The notes below the pieces were generated by a model that did not search any database, was not told the origin of the DNA, and saw only the letters and a program-made list of their open reading frames with translations. From Microglena sp. YARC (taxonomy: Eukaryota > Chlorophyta > Chlorophyceae > Chlamydomonadales > Chlamydomonadaceae): a DNA stretch of 64,000 nt. Of this stretch, positions 1 through 12,800 are shown piece after piece. The position numbers were made by a program, and so were the translations under genes. How positions within the stretch are numbered: position 1 is the first letter of the stretch; every line of letters starts with the position of its first letter. The DNA lies in NCBI GenBank assembly GCA_022414725.1, contig CM039464.1:10148038-10212037 (forward strand), read 5' to 3'.

Positions 1-150
1 CCTGACATAACCTGACTTGACTTGACTTGACCTGACCTGACCTGACCTGACCTGACCTGACCTGACCTGACATATCCTGACTTGACATAACATAACCTGA
101 CTTGACCTGACCTGACCTAACATGACCTAACATTACCTAACATTACCTGA
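1..150. repeat. CCTGA/CTTGA pentanucleotide array
   Basis: The window opens in a tandem array of five-base units (CCTGA with CTTGA, CATAA and CATTA variants). It runs up to the acceptor site of the first recognisable exon, so it is the 3' part of an intron whose 5' part lies outside the window. Confidence 0.85.
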
Positions 151-162
151 CGTGTGCCGCAG

Positions 163-256
163 TCCTTTTGGCTCTCATGTCATTGAGAAGGTGATGCTGC
201 GGCTTGAGAAGATGAGTGGTGACATGACGGAGGCAGAGTTTGAGACGTACAAGGAG
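163..256 (+). CDS. NOP9: NOP9-like exon (PUF repeat [11 protein letters not shown])
   Basis: The acceptor CCGCAG is followed by one base that completes a split codon, then 31 codons beginning [10 protein letters not shown] and ending FETYKE, then donor GTGAGT. The SHVIEKV core is a PUF helix. Three copies of this exon's 3' end follow in the intron. Confidence 0.82.
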
Positions 257-798
257 GTGAGTGGTAACTGGCGGTAGCTGCTTGTTGTAGATGTTGACAG
301 ATTGGATCTTGAGAAGATGAGTGGGGGCATGACTGAGGCGGAGTTTGAGACGTACAGGGAGGTGAGTGGTAACTGGCGGTAGCTGCTTGTTGTAGATGTT
401 GACAGATTGTAGCTCGAGAAGATGAGTGGGGACTTGACTATGGCAGAGTATGAGACATACAAGGAGGTGAGTGGTAGCTGGGGGTAGCTGGGGGTAACTG
501 CTTGTTCTAGATGTTGACAGATGGTAGCTTGAGAAAATGCATGGGGACATGACCGAGGCTTTCATCCCTGTTGCCTCAGCTGCTGACTGCTTTCAGCACA
601 GCCCTGTCTCCTCTTTAGTAGCTGTAGCTACCAGCCCTGTGTGTATGTTACAGTCTAGGGGTAGGCCAAATAGACTAAAGGGACATGCCCAACCATTACA
701 GGAAGTGCTAAAATGTATCCGCTGCTGATGCTGCTTGCTCCACCCATCATGCAATAAATAACAACTAACTAACTAACTAACTAACTAACGAACTAACG

Positions 799-832
<34 letters not shown>

Positions 833-3800
833 TTAAGCAACAGCAACTAACTAAGTAACCAAGTAACTAACTGACTCACTCACTCACTCACTCACTCACT
901 CACTCACAATTAACCCATCATGCACTAACCAATATCTTGCATCTGGTGTTGCCGCAGCATCTGACTGCTTTCTGCACAGCCCTGTGTGCTGACCTGTACA
1001 CCTACGCATGTGATCGGTACGCGACCCATGTGGCCAGGAGGTTAATCTGTTTGGCAGCTGGAAGGAATGTACTGCCCCCTACTGGAAAGAAAGTGGAACG
1101 AGGAGAAGGTGGAAAGGTACATTCCCGCCTAGTTGGATAAATAAATGAATAAATCAATAGTACGCCTTATTGCACCTTATTGTAACCACCGGACAGAAAG
1201 TGGAATGAGGAGTTGGTGGAAAGGTACATTCCCGCCTAGTTGGATAAATAAACATATAGTTCACCTTTTTACGCCTTATTATAACCACCGGACAGGAAGT
1301 GGCACAAGGAGTTGGTGGAAAGGTACATTCTCGCCTAGTTGGATAATTAAATAAATAAGTAAATCGTACACCTTATTACGCCTTATTATAACCACCGGAA
1401 GGAAAGTGGAACGAGGAGAAGGTGGAAAGGTACGTTCTCGCCTGGTTGGAAGAAATATATAAATATACAAATACATAAATAAATAAGTATACAAATATAT
1501 CGATAAATAAATATGCAAATATACAAATATACAAATACATAAATAAATAAGTATACAAATATATCGATAAATAAATATACAAATATATAAATAAATAACA
1601 CACCTTATTACGCCTTATTATGACCAACAGAAAGAAAGTGGAACGAGGAGAAGGTGGAAAGGTACAATCTCGCCTAGTCAGATAAATATATAAAAAATAG
1701 TTCGCCCTATTACGAGGCGTGAGGTTGAGGGGGCCAGCCCGGTATAATTGTACTGGGGCCATCCACTAAGACTAGTTGGATGTATGTTTTGTTTGTGGGG
1801 AATATACTTAGCTGCCTAATAAAATCTATGTTTTGTTTGTGGGGAATATACTTAGCTGCCTAATAAAATCTATGTTTTGTTTGTGGGGAATATGCTTAGC
1901 GGCCTAATCAAATATATATGTTTTGTTCGGGGGAGGGGGGGGGACTACCCATACCCATAACAACAAATAACGACTCAGTGTTAAACTCATCATGCAGAAG
2001 CTAACCCCTTAACCCTAAACCCACGCAGAAGCTAACCCCTAACCCCTAAACTCTAAACCCATGCAGAAGCTAAACCCTAAACCCATGCAGAACCTAAACC
2101 CTAAACCTAAACTCTAAACCCATGCATAATCAAAACCCTAAACCCTAAACCCATGCAGAAGCTCAAGGGCCCCACCAACCTTGGGAGCAAGGTGGGAGGA
2201 TCAGAATCTAAACCCTAAACCCTACACCCTAAACCCATGCAGAAGCTGAAGGGCCCCACCAACCTGGGGGGCAAGGTGGGAGGATCAGAATCTAAACCCT
2301 AAACACTCAACACTAAACACTAAACCCATGCAGAAGCTGAAGGGCCCCACCAACCTTGGGAGCAAGGTGGGAGGGTCAGATGGAGGAAAGGGAGCCGCGG
2401 CTGCGGCTTTCATGGGTGAACTTGAGGATGTGACCCCGGAAGCTAAATTTCCTGAGATCATTCAGGTACGCATGTGTGTCTGTTTGTATTATTTATCTGT
2501 ATGTATATTTGTTCGGGCATTATGTTTGAGGCCGTTGTCTGCGGGTGAATTAGTACCCTACACCTGCAGACAACACAACCAGGCCTCGTTAATACAAGCA
2601 CCTTATGCGCGTACCTGCTTCGTGCATTCTGATGCACTGCCTGATCTTGTTTGCAACTTAATGTATGTGTGTATGTTACAGCCCAGGGGTAGGCTAAATA
2701 GGCTTAAGGGACTTGCCCAAAAGGTAATCAGGTTGGGGTTCAGTTCATCAATCCTTTTTCTTTTTAGCCCTTCCTATCACTATCGGGGGAGTCCCTTCAG
2801 CCCATTTCGCATACCCCTGGACTGTAACATCCATACAATCAGATTCTTTGGGTGTGTGAATGTTACAGTCCAGGGGGTAACCAATTAGGCTAAGAGGACT
2901 TGTTCGTCCTTAAATGGTCAAGAAAATTATAAATAAAAAAATTGAAAAAAAAATTATTAATAAACACCAACGCCACCACCACACCATCATCACACCACCA
3001 CCACACTATCATCACACCACACCATCATCACACCACCACAACACCATCATCGCACCACCACCACACCACCATTACACCACCATCCATGTACCAACGGATT
3101 GTAATGGCTTCCTGCCCATTCATACATCCCCTCCCCCCTCTGCCCATTCGTACTATCATATTGCAGACCCTATCGGGAGTTGGTGGTTGGCCACAGCGCA
3201 AGCGAAAGGGATGGCTCGCCTCAACCTCAAGCCTCGTCATAGCACATTCATTTATGTTATTTATTGCAGACCCTCCTGGGCACAGTGTTGCATGAGGACC
3301 CTAAACCCTATTGCCTCCTGGACACAGTTTCGCATGATAACCCTAAACCATAAACCCTATTGCAGACCATCCTGGGCACAGTGTCGCATGAGGATCCTAA
3401 ACTCTGTACCCCAAACCCTATTGCAGACCATCCTGGACACAGTGTCGCATGAGGACCCTAAACCCTGTACCCTAAACTATATTGCAGACCCTCCTGGACA
3501 CAGTGTCGCATGAGGAACCCTAAACCATATACCCTAAACCCTGTTGCAGAACCACCTGGGCAAAGTGTCGCATGAGGACCCTAAACCCTATAGCAGACCT
3601 TCCTGGACACAGTGTCGCATGAGGACCATGGACCCTAAACCCTATAGCAGACCTTCCTGGACACAGTGTCGCATGAGGAGCCTAAACCCTATAGCAGACC
3701 TTCCTGGACACAGTGTCGCATGAGGACCATGGACCCTAAACCCTATTGCAGACCCTCCTGGACACAGTGTCACATGATAACTTTCAACTCTAAACCATAA

Positions 3801-6800
3801 ATTATATTGCAGGACCTTCTGGGCACAGTGTCGCATGAGAACCCTAAACACTAAACCCTAAATCCTATTGCAGACCCTCCTGGGCTCTGTGTTGCATGAG
3901 GACCCTAAATCCTATACCCTGAACCCTATTGCAGACCCTCCTGGACACAGTGTTGGATGAGGAGCCCTAAACCCTATACCTCAAACCATATTGCAGAAGC
4001 TCCTGGGCACAGTGTCGCACGAGGAACCCTAAACCCTATATCCCCAACCCTATTGCAGAACCAACTGGGCACAGTGTTGCATGAGGACCCTACACCCTAT
4101 TGCAGACCCTCCTGGACACAGTGTCACATGATAACCCTAAACTCTAAACCCTACACCCCTAAACCCTAAACTCATAACCCTAAACCCTAAACCCTACACC
4201 CTATTGCAGACCCTCCTGGACACAGTGTCACATGATAGCCCTAAACTCTAGACCCTAAACCCCACACCCTTTGCAGACCCTCCTGGACACAGTGTCATAT
4301 GATAACCCTTAACTTTAAACCCTAAACCCTAAACCCTACACCCTTTTGCAGACCCTCCTGGACACAGTGTCACATGAAAACATGCATGGCCCAACCATGC
4401 TGGAACTAGTGTATCACCAGAGTGCATCACCCTTCCTGCAAGCGATCATCAAGGCGATTTCAAGTGACAGGTGGGCAAGGTCTTAAGGTTGGGCAAGGTT
4501 TTAAGGTTAGGCATGATCCATCATTCCTACAAACAATCATCAAGGCAATTTCAAGTGACAGGTTGGCAAGGTTATACGGGCATGATGCATATGTACACCT
4601 TTTCTGCATGAAATGGTTAAGGCGATTTCAAGTAACAGGTGGGCAAGGTTGTAAGGTTGGGCATGATACATCAGTACACACCCTTTCTGGAAGCAATGGT
4701 CAAGGCGATTTCAAGTGACAGGTGGGCAATTCGAAGTGTCAGGTGGGCAAGGTTTTAAGGTTGGGCATGATACATCCATACACACACTCTTTCTGGAAGC
4801 AATGGTTAAGGCAATGTCAAGTGACTGGTGGAGAAGTTTTGAAGGTTGGGCATGATGCATCAGCATCATCTACATCATATGATCTGCCGGTTTCTATACA
4901 CACACCCATACGCCGGGCCCTGTATATCCACCTTTCTTGCAAGCGATGATCAAGACAATTTCAAGTGACAGGTGGGCAAGGCTCTCAGCTTGGGCATGAT
5001 ACACACATCACGTTACATCATACACATATGGGTCCCTATACAGACGCATATGTACACCCTTCCTGCAAGCAATCATCAAGGTTATTTCAAGTGACAGGTG
5101 GGCAAGGCTTTGAGATTTTGCATGATACATACTTAGGGGAAGGCAATATAATATACTGGTCCCTATACATACGTGTATACACCTTTTTCAGCTACCGATC
5201 ATCAAGGCGATTTCAAGTGACAGGTGGGCAAGGTTTTAAGGTTGGGCAAGGTGTTAAGGTAGGGCTTGATGCATCCGTACACACCCTTTCTGGAAGCAAT
5301 GGTCAAGGCAAGTCAAGGCGATTTCAAGTGTCAGGTGGGCAATTCGAATCGTCAGGTGGGCAAGGTTTTAAGGTAGGGCATGATGCATCCGTACACACAC
5401 ACTTTCTGCAAGCAATGTACAAGGCAATGTCAAGTGACAGGTGGGCAAGTTTTGAAGGTTGGGTATGATACCTCCACACACACACACACTTTCTGCAAGC
5501 GATCATCAAGGCAATGTCAAGTGACCGGTGGGCAAGTTGTTAAGGTTGGGCAAGGGGTTAAGCTTGGGTATGATACATCCACACACACACACCCTTTCTG
5601 GAAGCAATCATCAAGGCAATTTCAACTGATAGGTGCGCGAGGTTTAGGGTTGGGCATGATACATCCATACACACACACTTTCTGCAAGCAGTTTCTATGA
5701 TATCACATGGTATCATACTCTCCTTTTGTCTACATCATATGATATGCCGGTCCCTAAACAAATGCATGAAAACCCTTTCAGCTAGCGATGATCAAGGCGA
5801 TCTCAAGTGACAGGTGTGTTACTGGAAACGAAGTTGACATGTGTGTAAGTGACATGTGTGTAAGTGACAGGTGTGTTCAAGTGACAGGTGTGTTAATGGA
5901 AACGAAGTTGACATGTGTGTAAGTGACAGGTGTGTTCAAGTGACAGGTGTGTTAATGGAAACGAAGTTGACATGTGTGTAAGTGACATGTGTGTAAGCGA
6001 CAGGTGTGTTCAAGTGACAGGTGTGTTAATGGAAACGAAGTTGACATGTGTGTAAGTGACAGGTGTGTTCAAGTGACAGGTGTGTTAATGGAAACGAAGT
6101 TGACATGTGTGTAAGTGACATGTGTGTAAGTGACAGGTGTGTTCAAGTGACAGGTGTGTTAATGGAAACGAAGTTGACATGTGTGTAAGTGACAGGTGTG
6201 TTCAAGTGACAGGTGTGTTAATGGAAACGAAGTTGACATGTGTGTAAGTGACAGGTGTGTTCAAGTGACAGGCGTGTTAATGGAAACGAAGTTGACATGT
6301 GTGTAAGTGACAGGTGTGTTCAAGTGACAGGTGTGTTAATGGAAACGAAGTTGACATGTGTGTAAGTGACAGGTGTGTTCAAGTGACAGGTGTGTTAATG
6401 GAAACGAAGTTGACATGTTTGTAAGTGACAGGTGTGTTCAAGTGACAGGTGTGTAAGTGACAGGTGCGAAACTGGAAACGAAGCCCCCGAAACCCACCAA
6501 CACTCCAAATCCACCCAACATACCCCTCCGACACTCCAAATCCACCCAACATACCCCCCCAACACCCCAAATCCACACAACAGCCCCCTCCAACACTCCA
6601 AATCCACCCAGCATTCCCCTCCAACACTCCAAATCCACCCATCACCCCCCTCCAAATCCAACACCCATATAGCAACCCCCTCCAAATCCAACACCCATCC
6701 CCATCTTGCAGGCCCTCCCTGCTCCGATTCACACCGTGTGTGCTTGGGGCCACTGTTTTCAGTGACAAGCCCAAGGCCGGGAAGGTGGTTGAGTTTGTTG

Positions 6801-9800
6801 ATGTAGCTGCCTTCCATGAGATGGCGAGAGACCCAACTGCCAGTCACGTGGTGGAAGCTGTGGTGCAGGTGTGTGTCACCACCCTTATCACCACCACTTC
6901 CACCACCACCCCTATCACTACCACCACTACCGCCCCTATCCCAAATTTGTGATGTTTCTCCCAGAATTCTCAGAATTCTGTTAATTTCACGCACAATTCG
7001 AGGTACAAATGACAACCTGCTACCTGTTTCGAATTTTGTGCTCTAATGTCGGAATCCTACAATTGACATTCCTGGGTTGGACTCCTGCTATAACAGCAAT
7101 TCAGAGGAGGATTTGAAATTGACAGTCGTAGGTTGTCGTACCGCGACTTTTTCAGGCCAAATTTGTGATAATTCTCCCAGAATTCTCAGAATTCTGTTAA
7201 TGAATGATGTTTTTTCATGCACAATTCGAGGTTCAAATTACAACCTGCTACCTGTTTCGAATTTTTAGTCCGAAACATCCGCTGAACTGCTATAACAATT
7301 ACTCACGCTTTTATGTTGGACTGCGGTAATTTTTGCAAGGTTCTATAAGCGGGCGATTCGGCGTCTATCTGTGAAATTGACAGTAAAATGTTGCACATCG
7401 TACCAGGGAATTTTTCCGTTTTATTTGCTGGTTGCTACTTATGACCCCGTTTCGGCCCATATTGCTGTTATACAAATAAATAAATAATGTTTCGCCCTTA
7501 ATGGCCCTTCGAAGCTATAAAAGCTGTAAAAGGCTGTAGTACCGCTGTCCCTGGAGGAGGCCTAAAACCAAAAGGGTAGACAGAAAAAAACCACTTTCAG
7601 ATTTGAACAAAAAATCCCTGCATCAGACCTCGACTTTTTCAGGCTATATGTGCGACAACTCTCCCAGGATTTCCTCCAAGGTCCACACAAAAAAGGAAAA
7701 GCAGTGGAGGTGTGAGAGTTTGCAAAATAGAGTCTATGAAGGGAGTTTAAAAAAAGGAGTTTACAGAAGGGGAGTCCATAAAAGGGAGTTTAAAAGGGGG
7801 AGTTTAAACAAACAAAGGGTTGTGGAGGCTTATTGTTTTCAGTTCAGAAAGGTGTTCTTTTTATAGCTTTATGGGTTTAGGCCTCCTCAAGGGACAGTGT
7901 CCTAATAGCTTTTTATTGCTAATAGTGGCCATTTAAAGCCATTGAGGGCCATTTAAGGCCATTTAGGGCCATCGATTTAGGGGGTTTTGATAGCTTTATG
8001 GGTTTAGGCCTCCTCCAAGGATAGCATCCTTATAGTTTTTAGGGCTATTTAGGGCCATAGATTTGGGTTATTTATAGCAGCAATTGGGGTCAATTGGGGT
8101 CAAACGTAGCGTAAGCTATATATAGCAGGGGGGGGGGGATCTCTGGTGGAGGCATAATGTACAATGTGTGGATGTGTATTTATTTTGTGTGGATGCCGTT
8201 ACAGGGGTCTGCCTGTCTGTATGTTGTTTCGACAGGAGCACCTCAGGACCCGCACACCTTTCTGAGGCTTGCGTTGCACGGCTCAGTGTGTTGTGTTCAG
8301 CCTATTTGAATGTAAGTTGTTTCAGGCTACATAGGCAAGGTCTTATCATCACAAGCACCTGAGGAAGCGCACCCCTCTGTTAGGCTCGTGTTGCACTGCT
8401 CACCTTTGTGTTCAGCCTATTTCGATGTATGTTGTTTCAGGCTACACAGGCAAGGTCTTATCAACACAAGCACCTGAGGAAGCGCACCCCGCTGTTAGGC
8501 TCGTGTTGCACTGCTCACCTTTGTGTTCAGCCTATTTGAATGTATGTTGTTTCAGGCAACATAGGCAAGGTCTTATCAACATCAGCTCCTCAGGAAGCGC
8601 ACCCCTCTGTTCGGCTAGTGGTGCACTGCTCACCTTTGTGTTCAGCCTATTTGAATGTAAGTTGTTTCAGGCTACATGGGCAAGGTCTTATCAACACATG
8701 CACCTCAGGACCCACACATCTCTGTTTGGCTCGTGCTGCACTGCTCATCATTTGGTGTTATCAGCCTATTTGAATGTATGTTGTTTCAGGCAACATAGGC
8801 AAGGTCTTATCAACACAAGCGCCTGAGGACCCACACATCTTTGTTAGGCTCGCGTTGCACTGCTCACCATTTTGTGTTCAGCCTATTTGAATGTATGTTG
8901 TTTCAGGCTACACAGGCAAGGTCTTATCAACACAAGCACCTGAGGAAGCGCACCTCTCTGTTTCGCTCCCGTTGCACTGCTAACCGTGTTGTGTTCAGCC
9001 TATTTGAATGTAAGTTGTTTCAGGCAACATAGGCAAGGTCTTATCATCACAAGCACCTGAGGAAGCGCACCCCTCTGTTAGGCTCGTGTTGCACTGCTCA
9101 CCTTTGTGTTCAGCCTATTCGACTGTATGTTGTTTCAGGCAACATAGGCAAGGTCTTATCAACACAAGCACCTGAGGAAGCGCACCTCTCTGTTCCGCTC
9201 CCGTTGCACTGCTAACCGTGTCGTGTTCAGCCTATTTGAATGCATTTGTTTCACGCAACGTTGGCAAGGTCTTATCAACATCAGCTCCTCAGGAACCGAA
9301 CATCTCTGTTCGGCTCGTGGTGCACTGCTCACTGTGTTGTGTGCAGTCTATTTGAATACATTTGTTTCAGGCAACATAGGCAAGGTATTATTAACACAAA
9401 CAAGCACCTGAGGAAGCGCACCTCTCAGTTAAGCACGCGTTGCACTGCTCATCGTGTTGTGTTCAGCCTATTCGACTGCATGTTGTTTCAGGCAACATAG
9501 GCAAGGTCTTATCAACACAAGCACCTGAGGAAGCGCACCCCTCTGTTAGGCTCGTGTTGCACTGCTCACCTTTGTGTTCAGCCTATTCGACTGTATGTTG
9601 TTTCAGGCTACATAGGCAAGGTCTTATCAACACAAGCACCTGAGGAAGCGCACCTCTCTGTTCCGCTCCCGTTGCACTGCTAACTGTGTTGTGTTCAGCC
9701 TATTTGAATGCATTTGTTTCACGCAACGTTGGCTAGGTCTTATCAACATCAGCTCCTCAGCAACCGAACATCTCTGTTCGGCTCGTGTTGCACTGCTCAC

Positions 9801-12800
9801 TGTGTTGTGTGCAGCCTATAATTTGAATACATTTGTTTCAGGCAACATAGGCAAGGTATTATTAACACAAACAAACACCTGAGGAAGCGCACCTCTCAGT
9901 TAAGCTCGCGTTGCACTGCTCATCGTGTTGTGTTCAGCCTATTCGACTGCATGTTGTTTCAGGCAACATAGGCAAGGTCTTATCAACACAAGCACCTGAG
10001 GAAGCGCACCTCTCTGTTTCGCTCCCGTTGCACTGCGAACCGTGTTGTGTAGAGCCTATTTGAATGCATTTGTTTCAGGCAACGCTGGCAAGGTCTTATC
10101 AACATCAGCTCTTCAGGAACCGAACATCTCTATTCGGCTCGTGTTGCACTGCTCGCTGTGTTGTGTGCAGCCTATAATTTGAATACATTTGTTTCAGGCA
10201 ACATAGGCAAGGTCTTGTCAACACCAGCTCCTCAGGAAGCGCACCCCTCTGTTAGGCTCGTGGTGCACTGCTCATCGTGTTGTGTTCAGCCTATTCGACT
10301 GCATGTTGTTTCAGGCAACATAGGCAAGGTCTTATCAACACCTCACCTCAAGAAGCGCACCTCTATGGTAGGCTCGCGTTGCACTGCTCACCATGCACAG
10401 CTAACCACACACATCCTCACACATACACATACAAAACCACACACACGTACACATACACATATACACCGTACCCAACAACACAACACAACCATCTCCTCGG
10501 GCTTCAACTCCCGCCCTTTTTGAAGAGCTCTTCACAAGATACTTCAAGGGTAACCTTGCAGATCTTGCACACCACCCGATGGCCAACTTTGACACACACA
10601 CCACTACCAAACTCAACAACCCAACTTAACCATCTCCTCAGGCTTCTACTCCCTCCCTTTTTGAAAAGCTCTTCACAAGGTACTTCAAGGGTAACCTTGC
10701 AGATCTTGCACACCACCCGATGGCCAACTCTGACACAAACACAAGCACAAACACCGAACTCAACAATACAACACCACCATCTCCTCAGGCTTCTACTCCC
10801 GCCCTTTTTGAAGAGCTCTACACAAGGTACTTCAAGGGTAACCTTGCAGATCTTGCGCGCCACCCGATGGCCAACTCTGACACAAACACAAACACAAACA
10901 CCGAACTTGACAACACAACACTACCATCCTCTCAGGCTTCTACTCCCGCCCTTTTCTTATAGCCCTCCACAAGATACCTCAAGGGTAACCTTGCGGACCT
11001 TGCACACCACCCGAGGGCCAACTTTGACACACACAAACACAAACACCGAAATCAGCAACACAACACCACCATCTCCTCAGGCTTCTACTCCCGCCCTTTT
11101 TGAAGAACTCTTCACAAGGTACTTCAAGGGTAACCTTGCAGATCTTGCACACCACCCGATGGCCAACTTTGTGGTGCAGGCGGCCCTGGCAGCAACTAAG
11201 ACAACCCCTCAGGTGTGCATCCCTCCTCACTACTGAGCATCCCTCCACACAGTTTATTTATTTAGCATTAGCAGACTGTTGCCACCTAGACAACCCCTCC
11301 AATGAGCACCCCTCCTCACTACTGAGCATCCCTACGCACAGTTTATTTATTTAGCATTAGCAGACTGTTGCAACCAAGACAACCCCTCCAATGAGCACCC
11401 CTCCTCACTACTGAGCATCCCTCCACACAGTTTATTTATTTAGCATTAGCAGACTGTTGCAACCAAGACAACCCCTCCAATGAGCACCCCTCCTCACTAC
11501 TGAGCATCCCTCCGCACAGTTTATTTATTTAGCATTAGCAGACTGTTGCAACCAAGACAACCCCTCCAATGAGCACCCCTCCTCACTACTGAGCATCCCT
11601 CCACACAGTTTATTTATTTAGCATTAGCAGACTGTTGCAACCAAGACAACCCCTCCAATGAGCACCCCACCTCACTACTTAGCATCCCTCCGCACAGTTT
11701 ATTTATTTAGCATTAGCAGACTGTTGCAACCAAGACAACCCCTCCAATGAGCACCCCACCTCACTACTTAGCATCCCTCCGCACAGTTTATTTATTTAGC
11801 ATTAGCAGACTGTTGCAACCAAGACAACCCCTCCAATGAGCACCCCTTCTGACTACTGAGTATCCCTCCACACAGTTTATTTATTTAGCATTAGCAGACT
11901 GTAGCAACCAAGACAACCCCTCCGATGAGCACCCCTCCTCACTACTGAGCATTCCACCTCACTACTGAGCCTCCCTCCGCACAGTTTATTTATTTAGCAT
12001 TAGCAAACAGTAGCAACCAAGACAACCCCTCCAATGAGCACCCCTCCTCACCACTGAGTATCCCTGCACACAGTTTATTCATTTAGCATTAGCAGACTGT
12101 TGCAACCAAGACAACCCCTCCAATGAGCATCCCTCCTCACTACCGGTACTGAGTATCCCTCAGCACAGTTTATTCATTTAGCATTAGCAGACTGTAGCAA
12201 CCAAGACACCACCTCAGGTGTGCATCCCTCCTCACTACTGAGCATCCCACCTCACTACTGAGCATCCTTCTGCACGGTTTATTTATTCAGAATTAGCAGA
12301 CTGTAGCAACCAAGACACCACCTTAGGTGTGCATCCCTCCTCACTACTGAGCATCCCACCTCACTACTGAGCATCCTTCTGCACGGTTTATTTATTCAGA
12401 ATTAGCAGACTGTAGCAACCAAGACACCACCTCAGGTGTGCATCCCTCCTCACTACTGAGCATCCCACCTCACTACTTAGCATCCTTCTGCACGGTTTAT
12501 TTATTCAGAATTAGCAGACTGTAGCAACCAAGACACCACCTCAGGTGTGCATCCCTCCTCACTACTGAGCATCCCACCTCACTACTGAGCATCCTTCTGC
12601 ACGGTTTATTTATTCAGAATTAGCAGACTGCAGCAACCAAGACACCACCTCAGGTGTTCATCCCTCCTCACTACTGAGCATCCCACCTCACTACTTAGCA
12701 TCCTTCTGCACAGTTTATTTATTTAGCATTAGCAGACTGTAGCAACCAAGACACCACCTCAGGTGTTCATCCCTCCTCACTACTGAGCATCCCACCTCAC

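Noticed and set aside
1980..4340. True telomere or chromosome end
   Set aside because: CCCTAAA units are short, degenerate and interleaved with exon-derived sequence, with coding exons on both sides.
6379..7015. Minus-strand Gly/Trp-rich ORFs of 131-206 codons
   Set aside because: They are the reverse of the CTCCAAATCCACCCA array plus the opposite strand of a true exon.
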